Below, piece after piece: positions 17,171 to 25,614 of a stretch of 64,000 nt of DNA; position 1 is the first letter of the stretch; every line of letters begins with the position of its first letter. Both the position numbers and the translations under genes were made by a program. Location of the stretch: assembly GCF_025060755.1 (NCBI RefSeq), contig NZ_JANYUY010000002.1:62001-126000 (forward strand). The letters are read 5' to 3'. Under the pieces are notes generated by a model. The model did no database searches. It saw only the letters and a program-made list of their open reading frames with translations, and was not told the DNA's origin. This stretch comes from Paenibacillus doosanensis. GTDB lineage: Bacteria; Bacillota; Bacilli; Paenibacillales; NBRC-103111.

Positions 17171-18142
17171 ATGGATCGTCCCCGACGGATACAATACGAA
17201 CCGCTGCAAGCCAAAACCATTCTCAATTCGGTCAAAGCGCCCTCCATGCCCTTTGATTGGTCGATCAACCCTTATCGCGGCTGCCAGCACGGCTGCAGCT
17301 TCTGCTATGCCCGCTCTACGCATTCCTTTCTCGGCGTGGAAGCGGACGATACGTTTCAGCGGCATATCTTCATCAAAGAAGGCGCTGCGGACATTTTGCG
17401 CGAGCAGCTGCGCAAACGGCTGCGCGGCAAGCATCCCTCGGAGCTCGGCCAAGTAGCCATCGGCACGGCGACCGATCCGTACCAACAGATCGAAGCCAAG
17501 TCCAAGGTGACGCGAGGATGTTTGGAGGTGCTGGCCGAATACCAGGTGCCGGTAACCATTACGACGCGTTCTCCGCTTATTTTACGGGACATGGACTTGC
17601 TCCTGCAGCTTCCGCTCGCCTCCGTAAACATCAGCCTCAGCACGCTGGACCCGCTTGTGTGGCGGCAGTTCGAGCCATCCACTCCGGCACCCGCCCAGCG
17701 GCTGAGAACCGTGCGCAAGCTGGCCGAAGCCGGCATTCCCGTCGGCATTTTTGCCGCTCCGATACTCCCTTATTTGACCGATAGCGAGACGGATCTCCGC
17801 TCTCTTCTTGCAGCCTCTGCAGAGGCCGGCGCCGGGTTCGTCATGCCGTCTTACTTGCGTCTCAGCACGCCGGAGGTGAAGGTTTGGTTCTTTCAGACGC
17901 TGCGGCAGCATTATCCGCAGCTTGCGGCGCCGTATGCCCGGCTGTATCAGGCTTCGTCATCGCTTCCCCCCGAATATAAGACGCCGAAGATGCAGATGAT
18001 TAACCGGCTGCTTGAACTGTATCCGCAATTAAGACATACCGTACGGTCTCCTTACAACCCGCAAGCTGTCCCCGTTCATGAACGGACGGCCGCAAAGGAC
18101 GATGGCCGGGAGCAGGAGCCCGTTCAATTAACCTTATTCTGA
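17171..18142 (+). CDS. SPL-family radical SAM protein
   Basis: A 323-aa radical SAM enzyme related to spore photoproduct lyase (SplB) and Rv2578c-type proteins. The Fe-S site is C-x3-C-x2-C in NPYRGCQHGCSFCYAR (about residues 37-52), followed by GTATDPYQQIEAKSKVTRG and TTRSPLILRDMDLL, which are typical. True SplB repairs the thymine dimer of spore DNA; this shorter relative may repair DNA or act elsewhere. The start at MDRPRR is chosen because the upstream ATG at 17138 lies in the centre of the LexA box. The box predicts DNA-damage induction. It ends with a hairpin terminator. Confidence 0.85.
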   Translation: MDRPRRIQYEPLQAKTILNSVKAPSMPFDWSINPYRGCQHGCSFCYARSTHSFLGVEADDTFQRHIFIKEGAADILREQLRKRLRGKHPSELGQVAIGTATDPYQQIEAKSKVTRGCLEVLAEYQVPVTITTRSPLILRDMDLLLQLPLASVNISLSTLDPLVWRQFEPSTPAPAQRLRTVRKLAEAGIPVGIFAAPILPYLTDSETDLRSLLAASAEAGAGFVMPSYLRLSTPEVKVWFFQTLRQHYPQLAAPYARLYQASSSLPPEYKTPKMQMINRLLELYPQLRHTVRSPYNPQAVPVHERTAAKDDGREQEPVQLTLF

Positions 18143-18151
18143 AAAAGACAA

Positions 18152-18193
18152 AAGAGCTGACCCGAGAAGCGTTCTGCTCTAGGATCAGCTCTT
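18152..18193 (+). terminator. Terminator after the radical SAM gene
   Basis: AAGAGCTGA (18152-18160) pairs with TCAGCTCTT (18185-18193). The T tract is short, and the hairpin may also serve the convergent DinB gene. Confidence 0.65.
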
Positions 18194-18247
18194 CCGGCTG
18201 TCTGCGCTTGCCGTAACGATAAGGAAGACGACCGCAGCCTTCCGCCC

Positions 18248-18757
18248 TTAAAGGAGCGGCTGCATCCCTTGCTCGATCCAGTCCTCGCGGGTAGGTCCGT
18301 AAATATCCGGCGTACGAAGTCCGGCCTGTCTCATCAGCACAGTCATCTGTCCGCGGTGATGCACCTCATGCTGGATCAGCACATGCAGCGTCAGCCCGTT
18401 AGCCCATGCTTCGCCGCCGTACATCTCGCTGGTCCGAAGCAGGTCGGCGTCGGTCCACTGGGATTGGACCGCCTCAAGCAGTTTCTTGCTCATACTGCCG
18501 TACGTTTCGGCGATCGCTTGAGCCGAGTCCGGAGCCGGAGTATGCTCATCTCCGGGAAGCGGCGGAAGCTGGAGTCCCGTGCGGGCGAGCATCTCATACC
18601 CCGATGTCGCCACATGCCATGCCAGCTGGCCCAGAGTGCGCAGCTCGGGACCGACGGATTGACGCAGCGACGCATCGGTCAACGCGTTCATTACGCGTTG
18701 GGTGGCCGCGGTCTCATTGCTCCAGCCGGCCGCAAAGGATTGAACGGATGTAAACAT
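18248..18757 (-). CDS. DinB-family protein
   Basis: A 169-aa four-helix-bundle protein of the DinB/YfiT type. The metal-binding triad appears as His in TLGQLAWHVATSGYEM and H-x3-H in LIQHEVHHRGQM. Family members are thiol-dependent (often bacillithiol) transferases or unknowns. Start ATG with AGGAGG ten bases upstream. It lies 78 nt downstream of the YafY regulator gene, and a candidate operator sits in that gap. Confidence 0.9.
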   Translation of the reverse strand: MFTSVQSFAAGWSNETAATQRVMNALTDASLRQSVGPELRTLGQLAWHVATSGYEMLARTGLQLPPLPGDEHTPAPDSAQAIAETYGSMSKKLLEAVQSQWTDADLLRTSEMYGGEAWANGLTLHVLIQHEVHHRGQMTVLMRQAGLRTPDIYGPTREDWIEQGMQPLL

Positions 18758-18821
18758 AACTTAACAACCTCCTCGATTCATTAGCGGTTACATTTCATAC
18801 ATCCAATATACAGCAGCAATA

Positions 18822-18840
18822 CTGACAGCATTATGTCAAG
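18822..18840 (-). promoter_or_regulatory. Candidate YafY operator upstream of the DinB gene
   Basis: The imperfect palindrome CTGACAGCATTATGTCAAG lies between the two genes and overlaps the regulator stop codon. GACA...TGTC dyads of this kind are common next to YafY/WYL regulators. A TTGACA hexamer is contained in it on the minus strand, but no -10 at proper spacing was found. Confidence 0.4.
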
Positions 18841-19786
18841 GTTTTCTCGCGGGCGTGTACATTTCCACGATTTTTTGCGCAATCTCCCGAATGGATTGGG
18901 CCACGCTATCCGGCTCGATAATTTTCACATCCGTTCCGCTGCTCAGCAGCATGTTGTACAGCCACGGCTCGTCCGGCTGCTCCGTCGTTACCAGCAGCGT
19001 GCCGTCCGGCTGCGTAACGATGTCCGCATCCCTGTAATAATCCTGCACTCTCGGCTTCATACGCGGTTGAAACTGCAGCACCAGACGGATCTTGGCGGTA
19101 TCCGGAGACCGGTTCCACCCGTAACCCAGCTGCTCCAGCGTCTTCGGACGGCGGACGAACGTTTCGCTTAGCACATGCAGTTCTTCGATTCGCGATAGCC
19201 TGAACACCCGATAATCCTCTCTTAAAAGGCAATAGCCGTATAAGTACCACACGTATCCTTTCAACACGACGCTCATCGGCTCGCAACGCCGCTCGGAAGA
19301 TTCCCCCTGCGAATCCGTATAAGAAAACCGGATCAATTTCGTACTCCGCGCGGCCTCGCGAAGGATACCGAGCTTCTCCTTGTCGGCCTTGCCCCCGTGC
19401 CAAGGATTCATATCGATAATCATTTGCTGGCTCATCTGAGCCAAGGCGCCTTGTTCCGTACGCGACAGCAGTGCGCCCACCTTATCCAGCAAGCCCCCGA
19501 TCTCCTGCTCATCGAGCGACGAACGGACGCCCTTCAGTCCGATGACAATCGATTGCAGCTCCTCCAAGGATAAAAACTGCCTGTCCAGCCGGTATTGATC
19601 CATAATTTCGTAACCTCCGGACGCTCCGGCATAAGATACGATCGGGATGCCCGCCTGGTTTAGCGTCTCCAAATCCCGATAAACCGTTCTAAGCGATACC
19701 TCGAAGCGTTCAGCTAGCTCTTGGGCTCCTACCCGTTTGCGGTTAAGCAGCAGCATCGTAATAGCCAGCAGTCGGTCGAGCTTCAA
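18836..19786 (-). CDS. YafY-type transcriptional regulator (HTH plus WYL domain)
   Basis: A 316-aa regulator. The N-terminal HTH_11-type domain (LLAITMLLLNRKRVGAQELA, FEVSLRTVYRDLETLNQAG) spans about residues 1-60. The WYL sensor domain (WYLYGYCLLREDYRVFRLSR) lies near 170-200, followed by a C-terminal extension. The start is TTG, with GGAGGG seven bases upstream; an overlapping ATG directly abutting that site is out of frame. Such proteins repress themselves and a neighbouring gene in response to an unknown ligand or nucleic acid. Confidence 0.9.
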   Translation of the reverse strand: MKLDRLLAITMLLLNRKRVGAQELAERFEVSLRTVYRDLETLNQAGIPIVSYAGASGGYEIMDQYRLDRQFLSLEELQSIVIGLKGVRSSLDEQEIGGLLDKVGALLSRTEQGALAQMSQQMIIDMNPWHGGKADKEKLGILREAARSTKLIRFSYTDSQGESSERRCEPMSVVLKGYVWYLYGYCLLREDYRVFRLSRIEELHVLSETFVRRPKTLEQLGYGWNRSPDTAKIRLVLQFQPRMKPRVQDYYRDADIVTQPDGTLLVTTEQPDEPWLYNMLLSSGTDVKIIEPDSVAQSIREIAQKIVEMYTPARKP

Positions 19787-19881
19787 CTTTCATCCCTCCA
19801 GCAACTATTTGGTTAGCTACCTACTTCGATTCCGTCCCCTTTATTTCCTGTTTTACCCATGTAAATGGATGAGTCCTGGAA

Positions 19882-20053
19882 GAACAAATCCCCCAAAAGC
19901 GACGTGATGCTCTGAAGCTTATTGCGTCCGCATCCAGCCTAAGCTGGATCGGCGTCTAACCCTTCCTCTGGGATCGTTCTATGGGTAGACTTTCCTTTCG
20001 GGGGAGCCCCCCGATATCCACAGGATATGGCTGCGCATCATTTCCTAAACAAT
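19882..20053. repeat. Structured intergenic repeat, copy 1 (172 bp)
   Basis: One of three related elements in the window. It begins GAACAAATC and ends CCTAAACAAT. It is the same length as the copy at 40999-41170 and differs from it by about eight substitutions. Hairpins: ATCCAGC/GCTGGAT, TCGGGG/CCCCGA, ATATCC/GGATAT, closed by TGATGC/GCATCA. The right end directly abuts the T tract of the leftward symporter terminator. No ORF of note inside. I do not recognise the family. Confidence 0.85.
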
Positions 20054-20057
20054 AAGA

Positions 20058-20087
20058 AAAAGACAACCTCATGAAAGGCTGCCTTTT
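20058..20087 (-). terminator. Terminator of the DAACS symporter gene
   Basis: An imperfect 12-bp stem (AAAAGACAACCT/AGGCTGCCTTTT) with a short loop is followed on the minus strand by TTTTTCTTATT. It lies 25 nt after the stop codon and directly touches repeat copy 1. Confidence 0.75.
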
Positions 20088-20112
20088 CCATATTCGTTGC
20101 GGCGGAAACCGT

Positions 20113-21477
20113 TTATACCGGGTTCAGCTCCATTTGATCTTCTTCATCGCGATTGAACGATTCGCGGTCGAACTCGCCTTCCGAGTTCGCTACCAGCAAA
20201 GTGCATACTGTTGTGCCCGTAGCGTTAACGGCCGTACGGCCCATATCCACTACCGCGTCGATTGCAAGCACAAGACCCAAACCTTCCACAGGCAAGCCCA
20301 GCGCGGTCAATACCACTGTCGTGGAAATTGCTGCAGGTCCGGGAACGCCGGCAACGCCGATAGAAGAAATCATGCTGACCAGAACGATCAGAATATATTC
20401 GGAAATGCCCAGCGGCACATTATAGACACGCGCTACGAAAATGGCGACCACTGCCGGCCACACGCCGCCGCAGCCGTTCATGTTCATCGTCGCGCCAAGC
20501 GGAGCCACAAAGCTTGCGATCTTAGGAGATACGCGCAACCGCTTCGTGATGACTTCCAGATTTACCGGCAGCGTAACGTAACTGCTGCGGGTCGTAAAGG
20601 CTACGGCGATCGTCGGATACGCCTTGCGGAAAAACTTGAACGGATTGACCTTGGCTACAAAAGTAACCAGACCGCCGAAAGTAAGAATGAAGTGCAGCAG
20701 CAGCGCCGTATACGTAGCGAGAATCACTTTGATCAGCGGGGCCAATGTCTCAAGACCGTACTTGGCGGCCATCGCGCCGATCAGGGCATAGACGCCGAAC
20801 GGAGTCAGACGAATGATATATTTGGTCACTTGATGCATAATTTGCGCAAACGATTCAATGAAATGTTTGACAGGCTGAACGGCTTCCGGCTTTTTCGAGC
20901 CGACATGCACCATAGCGATAGCGACGAAAATGGAAAAGATCAGTACCGGTACGACTTTGCCGCCGGCCATATCGCTGATCGGATTACTCGGAACCAAATC
21001 GAGAATAACTTGCGAGAACGTCGGAATGTCCCGCGGCTTGAACGTTTTGGGAATTTCCTGTGCGATGCCGGAGCCCGGATCGAAGGCCAGAGCGACCAGC
21101 AACCCGATCAAGGCGGCGATCCCCGTCGTGATCAAGAATAAAGAAATCGTCTTGATGCCGATTTTACGCAGATGACCCAGATTGGAAATCGAGGTAATAC
21201 TGTTGATAACCAGCACGACGACCAGCGGTATAACGAGCATTTTCACCAGGTTAACATAAATGGAACCGATTGTGCTGACGCTTGTGGCGTCGAATTTAAA
21301 CTTGTTGAAGAAAATACCGGCGATCAGCCCGAGCCCAAGCGCAATAAGCACGCGGCTGCCGAAGCCGACCCGTTTTCTACCCAAGAAGTAAAGCACCCCA
21401 ATAATAACCAAAGAAATAACCAAGCTTACCCAGTTAGATTGGAATGCATGAATCAAGTTGTTGTTCAAGCTACTCAT
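20113..21477 (-). CDS. Dicarboxylate/amino acid:cation symporter, cystine-type
   Basis: A 454-aa DAACS transporter with eight or more membrane helices and two re-entrant loops. The serine-rich hairpin-1 motif is AFTTRSSYVTLP, and the helix-7 motif is GATMNMNGCGGVWPA, where dicarboxylate carriers usually have N-M-D-G-T. This form and the N-terminus (VLYFLGRKRVGFGSRVLIALGLG) resemble the TcyP/YhcL cystine symporters, but the substrate is not certain. The gene stands alone with its own terminator. Confidence 0.88.
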   Translation of the reverse strand: MSSLNNNLIHAFQSNWVSLVISLVIIGVLYFLGRKRVGFGSRVLIALGLGLIAGIFFNKFKFDATSVSTIGSIYVNLVKMLVIPLVVVLVINSITSISNLGHLRKIGIKTISLFLITTGIAALIGLLVALAFDPGSGIAQEIPKTFKPRDIPTFSQVILDLVPSNPISDMAGGKVVPVLIFSIFVAIAMVHVGSKKPEAVQPVKHFIESFAQIMHQVTKYIIRLTPFGVYALIGAMAAKYGLETLAPLIKVILATYTALLLHFILTFGGLVTFVAKVNPFKFFRKAYPTIAVAFTTRSSYVTLPVNLEVITKRLRVSPKIASFVAPLGATMNMNGCGGVWPAVVAIFVARVYNVPLGISEYILIVLVSMISSIGVAGVPGPAAISTTVVLTALGLPVEGLGLVLAIDAVVDMGRTAVNATGTTVCTLLVANSEGEFDRESFNRDEEDQMELNPV

Positions 21478-21694
21478 CCCCTCTATACCCCACCATTTTA
21501 GTAGGGATTATGCACTACGAGAATCATACTTCCAACCATTGAAGCTGTCAAGAATATTTTTTCGCTAAACTATTTACCAAAAAAGGGAATCTGGGTCTCC
21601 ACTATCATCTTACCGGCCCGGAGGAAAAATAAGAACCGCCGCCGGCAAGTTTCCCAGTAGACCGTTTTAGGAAGCTTCCTGTGCCGGCAAGGCT

Positions 21695-21739
21695 TCGATT
21701 TCTCGTCAAGCAAGGCGTATAATAAGCACTAAGTTAGTG
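21695..21739 (+). promoter_or_regulatory. Promoter of the M29 aminopeptidase with a palindrome
   Basis: TCGATT (21695-21700), a 17-base spacer and TATAAT (21718-21723). Directly downstream, over the likely transcription start, lies the perfect palindrome CACTAAGTTAGTG (21727-21739), which could be an operator. Confidence 0.55.
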
Positions 21740-21770
21740 TAATCGCTAATCCTTGGAGGAGGGGATCATC

Positions 21771-23000
21771 ATGAAATCATTCGACGTGCTGCTGGAGCAG
21801 TATGCCGAGCTGGCGCTTAGAGTAGGATTGAACGTTCGCGAGGGACAGACTCTGGTCGTATCGGCGCCGATTGCCGCAGTGGACTTTGTGCGCCAAATCG
21901 CCCGCAAAGCTTATGAGGCCGGGGTGTGGCAAGTTATCGTCGATTGGGACGACGAGGAGCTGCGCCGGATCAAGCTGCTGCATGCCGGCGACGAAGCGCT
22001 GCGGCAGTTTCCGCGCTGGAAAGCGGACGGCTATGCCGAAATGGCCCGCGATGACGCTGCCTTCCTGACGGTATATGCCCCGAATCCGGAGCTGCTGGAA
22101 GGCATCGATTCCGGTAAAATCGCCTTGGCGGCGCGCACGCAAATGAACGCGATGAAAGAACATCGCGCCAATCTGCAAAGCGGTAAAGTCAGTTGGTCCA
22201 TCGTCTCCGTGCCGACGCCGTCATGGGCGACTAAGGTATTTCCGGAGCTGACGGCGGACGAGGCGGTTCAAAAGCTGTGGGGGTACATTTTCCGCGCGAC
22301 CCGTCTGGACCAGGACAATCCGGTGAAGGCATGGGAAGATCATATCCGCCGGCTGCAGGAGCGCGTGAAGCTGCTGAACGGCAAGCGGTACCGCAAGCTG
22401 CATTATGAAGCGCCTGGCACACAGCTGACCGTAGAACTTCCCGAGGAGCATCTATGGGTGGCCGGCGGCATTTATAACGAGCGCGGCACGTTCTTCGTGC
22501 CGAATTTGCCGACGGAAGAAGTATTCACGCTGCCGCACAAACACGGAATCAACGGCAAAGTGACGAGCACCATGCCGCTCAATTACAACGGCAATTTGAT
22601 CGACCGGTTTACTTTGACCTTTGAACGGGGACGTATCGTCGATTTCTCGGCGGAGCAGGGATACGAAGCGCTCAAGCAATTGATCGAGACGGACGAGGGG
22701 TCGCATTTTTTGGGAGAAGTCGCTCTGGTTCCGCACGGTTCGCCGATATCGGCAATGAATGTTATCTTTTATAACACAGGCTTTGACGAGAACGCCTCCG
22801 CCCATCTGGCTATCGGCAGCGCCTATCCTTTGTGCGTCGTAAACGGCACGAAGATGAGCAAGGAGCAGCTGGCCGCGGCCGGCGCCAACAGCAGCATGAC
22901 GCATGTCGACTTTATGATCGGCTCCGCCGAGCTGAACATCGACGGGGAGACGGCCGGCGGCGCCAGGGAGCCGCTGTTCCGCAGCGGCAAATGGGCTTAG
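21771..23000 (+). CDS. Aminopeptidase, M29 family
   Basis: A 409-aa cytosolic metallo-aminopeptidase of the AmpS/AmpT (thermophilic metalloprotease) family, which removes N-terminal residues from peptides using two metal ions. Conserved blocks: VELPEEHLWVAGG, then FVPNLPTEEVFTLPHKHGINGKV with the metal-binding Glu and His, then GEVALVPHGSPI, FYNTGFDENASAHLAIGSAY, and MTHVDFMIGSAELNIDG. The start at MKSFDV has GGAGGAGGGG upstream; the frame also extends to a TTG at 21753 inside that site, which is not used. Confidence 0.92.
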   Translation: MKSFDVLLEQYAELALRVGLNVREGQTLVVSAPIAAVDFVRQIARKAYEAGVWQVIVDWDDEELRRIKLLHAGDEALRQFPRWKADGYAEMARDDAAFLTVYAPNPELLEGIDSGKIALAARTQMNAMKEHRANLQSGKVSWSIVSVPTPSWATKVFPELTADEAVQKLWGYIFRATRLDQDNPVKAWEDHIRRLQERVKLLNGKRYRKLHYEAPGTQLTVELPEEHLWVAGGIYNERGTFFVPNLPTEEVFTLPHKHGINGKVTSTMPLNYNGNLIDRFTLTFERGRIVDFSAEQGYEALKQLIETDEGSHFLGEVALVPHGSPISAMNVIFYNTGFDENASAHLAIGSAYPLCVVNGTKMSKEQLAAAGANSSMTHVDFMIGSAELNIDGETAGGAREPLFRSGKWA

Positions 23001-23100
23001 CCGGGCATCCGCCGTATCCGTGCGGGGACGGTGCCGCGGGTCGCCTTGCAGCGAGACTGCCTCCCGCGCCGCGGTTAACGATTCGCGGCCAAAGAGAAGC

Positions 23101-23976
23101 TCACTCCGTCAGCGTGCCGACGGAAGCGGCTGATGGGGATTTGCGCTCCATCAGCCTTTTTATTTTGATTTCGGTAGTGGACTCCGGCGCAGGCGTGTAG
23201 ATGCCGCAGCGCAAATCCGCGCTGCCCTGCACTTGCAGGCTCGTTAAGTGAAACAGCATTTTGCCTGCCTTCGCGTGGCGGAATTCGAGCAGCACCTCGG
23301 GGGCGGAGCTCACTCTGCTCTGCTCCCAAAGCTGATGAAAATCGGGATGAAGGGCTGTCATTTCCTCCAGAAACCGCTCGTACCATTCATCTTCTACATA
23401 TTGTCCGTAGTAAGCGCGGAACATCGACAGAAAGCCGCTGACGAAATGTTCCCAATTGACCGCGAGGCTGCGGAACTCCTTGCGGGTGAATAGCAGCCGG
23501 ATCATGTTTCGTTCTTCCTCGGGGACTTGCTCAAAATCGAGGAATACATGGGAAGCGGCCTGATTCCATCCGACAATCTGACATCTCCTATCAGAAATAA
23601 TCGTGGGGCAATTGCGCAGTTCCTGCAAAATCGTCTGTAAAGACGGGCTAATCTTGGGCTTCTCTTCCTTCAGCAGATTGCCGCCGCTCCCCGTTTCCAG
23701 CGCCAGGGAAAACAAATATTTTCTCTCGTCGACCGTAAGCCGCAAAGCCCCCGCCACGCAGTCGAGGACGGAAGCCGATACTTGAATATCACGGCCCTGC
23801 TCCAGCCACGTATACCAAGTCGGACTGACGCCCGCCAGCTGGGCTACCTCTTCCCGCCGCAGCCCCGGCGTCCTCCGTCGGCTGCCGGCCGGAAATCCGG
23901 CCGATTCCGGGGACACTTTGGCCCGCTGCGCCTTCAAGAAAGCTGACAAGGCTTGCAGTCTTGCTTGTCGGTTCAT
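23101..23976 (-). CDS. HTH regulator with MmyB-like ligand-binding domain
   Basis: A 291-aa regulator. The XRE-type HTH spans about residues 30-90 (TPGLRREEVAQLAGVSPTWY, LEQGRDIQVSASVLDCVA), and the rest forms the PAS-like MmyB ligand domain (NCPTIISDRRCQIVGWNQAA, ERNMIRLLFTRKEFRSLAVN). Structural work on MmyB-like proteins found bound fatty acids. It is divergent from a ketoacyl synthase gene, which fits a lipid-responsive switch; that link is inference. Confidence 0.9.
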   Translation of the reverse strand: MNRQARLQALSAFLKAQRAKVSPESAGFPAGSRRRTPGLRREEVAQLAGVSPTWYTWLEQGRDIQVSASVLDCVAGALRLTVDERKYLFSLALETGSGGNLLKEEKPKISPSLQTILQELRNCPTIISDRRCQIVGWNQAASHVFLDFEQVPEEERNMIRLLFTRKEFRSLAVNWEHFVSGFLSMFRAYYGQYVEDEWYERFLEEMTALHPDFHQLWEQSRVSSAPEVLLEFRHAKAGKMLFHLTSLQVQGSADLRCGIYTPAPESTTEIKIKRLMERKSPSAASVGTLTE

Positions 23977-24027
23977 CTTCTTCCCCTCCTATCTATCATC
24001 CTGTCTTAGCCGAGCTTTATTATCGTA

Positions 24028-24053
24028 GTAGTCATTATACTATAATAAACTAC
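24028..24053. promoter_or_regulatory. Palindromic operator between the MmyB-type regulator and FabF genes
   Basis: A dyad with arms beginning GTAGTCATTATA and ending TATAATAAACTAC around a central C, 52 nt upstream of the regulator start and 70 nt upstream of FabF. Its arms contain TATAAT-like hexamers on both strands, so binding would block both divergent promoters. Confidence 0.5.
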
Positions 24054-24122
24054 AACTTGTAATAGGATAAACGCTATGACATGATAAGCTCATCCAATAC
24101 GCACCGAAGGGAAGGATGGACG

Positions 24123-25361
24123 ATGGAACGTGTAGTTATTACAGGGATGGGCGTCATTTCACCGCTCGGCAGCGAGGTTGACGTCTTTTGGAGCCGGCTC
24201 AAAGAGGGGAAATCCGGCATTACGGAGATCGATACGTTCGACTGTTCCAAGCAGAAAACCCGAATCGCCGGCTTGGTGCGCGATTTTGACGCCGAAGCGC
24301 GCTTCGGACGCAAGGAAGCCCGCCGGATGGACCGCTTCTGCCAATTTGCGGCGGCGGCGGCGGAACAAGCGGTTGCCGATTCCGGGCTGCGGCTGGAGCA
24401 GATCGACCGCGAACGCGCGGCGGTCTATGTCGGCTCCGGTATCGGCGGTATCCAAACCTTGCTTGAACAGGATCGCCTGCTGCGGGAGCGGGGGCCCGAC
24501 AGGATCAGCCCGACGCTGGTGCCGATGATGATCGCCAACATGGCCGCGGCGATGATCAGCATCAGGCTCGGCATTTTGGGCCCGACGCTCGCTCCCGTTA
24601 CCGCCTGCTCCATCGGCAATACTGCCATCGGGGAAGCGATGAGGCTTATTCGCAGCGGCGCGGCCGACGTCGCGCTGGCCGGGGGAGCGGAAGCCGCCAT
24701 AACGGACATTTCGCTGGCGAGCTTCGCCAATGCGACGGCGGTATCGACCCGCAACGACGAGCCTTCGCGGGCCAGCAGGCCGTTCGACGCAGGGCGCGAC
24801 GGCTTCGTTATGGCCGAGGGGGCCGGCATCCTCGTTATGGAGTCGCTTTCCCATGCGCTACGCAGAAATGCCCGCATTTATGCCGAGGTGACCGGCTACG
24901 GAGCCAGCTCCGACGCCTATCATATCGTCGCGACCCCGCCGGAAGGAACGGGCGCCTACCGAGCGATGAAGGCGGCGCTGAAGGAAGCCGGCCTGCAGCC
25001 GGAACAAGTGGATGTGATCAGCGCCCATGCCACAAGCACCGAAGTGGGCGACCGCTCGGAGACGCTGGCCATCAAGCGCTTGTTCGGAGAGCATGCCTAC
25101 CTAGTTCCCGTAACCGCAAATAAATCGATGCTTGGTCATATGCTCGGAGCCGCCGGAGGCGCAGAAGCCATCGCTTTGGTCAAAAGCTTACAGGAAGGAA
25201 TCATCCCGCCGACGATCAATTTGGAACAACCAGATCCGGATTGCGACCTTGACTATGTGCCGAATGCGGCGCGTCCAGCTGAGCTGAAGATAGGCATGTC
25301 GAATTCGTTCGGCTTCGGCGGCCATAATGCGGTTATTGTTTTGCAGAAATACATGGAATAG
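24123..25361 (+). CDS. fabF: Beta-ketoacyl-ACP synthase II-type
   Basis: A 412-aa thiolase-fold condensing enzyme that extends acyl-ACP with malonyl-ACP. Catalytic Cys162 is in TACSIGNTAIGEA, the first His in SAHATSTEVGD, the second in NKSMLGHMLGAAGG, and the C-terminus has the glycine motif NSFGFGGHNAVIV. FabF proteins usually read TACATGTNAIG at the Cys, so the S-I-G variant may mark a specialised paralogue. There is no acyl carrier protein gene beside it. Start MERVVI, with GGAAGG seven bases upstream. Confidence 0.88.
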   Translation: MERVVITGMGVISPLGSEVDVFWSRLKEGKSGITEIDTFDCSKQKTRIAGLVRDFDAEARFGRKEARRMDRFCQFAAAAAEQAVADSGLRLEQIDRERAAVYVGSGIGGIQTLLEQDRLLRERGPDRISPTLVPMMIANMAAAMISIRLGILGPTLAPVTACSIGNTAIGEAMRLIRSGAADVALAGGAEAAITDISLASFANATAVSTRNDEPSRASRPFDAGRDGFVMAEGAGILVMESLSHALRRNARIYAEVTGYGASSDAYHIVATPPEGTGAYRAMKAALKEAGLQPEQVDVISAHATSTEVGDRSETLAIKRLFGEHAYLVPVTANKSMLGHMLGAAGGAEAIALVKSLQEGIIPPTINLEQPDPDCDLDYVPNAARPAELKIGMSNSFGFGGHNAVIVLQKYME

Positions 25362-25385
25362 CTGTCCCTCCCGCTTCTCCGGATA

Positions 25386-25434
25386 GAAGACGCCTCCGAA
25401 TCCCGGTTTACCCAACTGGGGCGGAGGCGTCTTC
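25386..25434 (+). terminator. Terminator after fabF
   Basis: A perfect 13-bp stem (GAAGACGCCTCCG at 25386-25398, partner at 25422-25434) with a 23-nt loop. The following GGTTAT tract is weak, so efficiency is uncertain. Confidence 0.7.
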
Positions 25435-25614
25435 GGTTATATGGATCACTGTATATTTCTCACCTGGAAGAAACGGCCGGCGGACGCTTGTCAGGAACTT
25501 ATTTCAATCATAAAGCTATTACAGGGTGGGCAAATTGAAACTATGTGACGGAGAGGATCGCTTTGAAGTACCGATCCGGCATAAAAAAAGAACAGCAAAG
25601 GACGATCAGACCTT

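Noticed and set aside
20071-21141. Rightward 356-codon frame opposite the symporter
   Set aside because: A shadow of a well-conserved membrane transporter, with no ribosome site.
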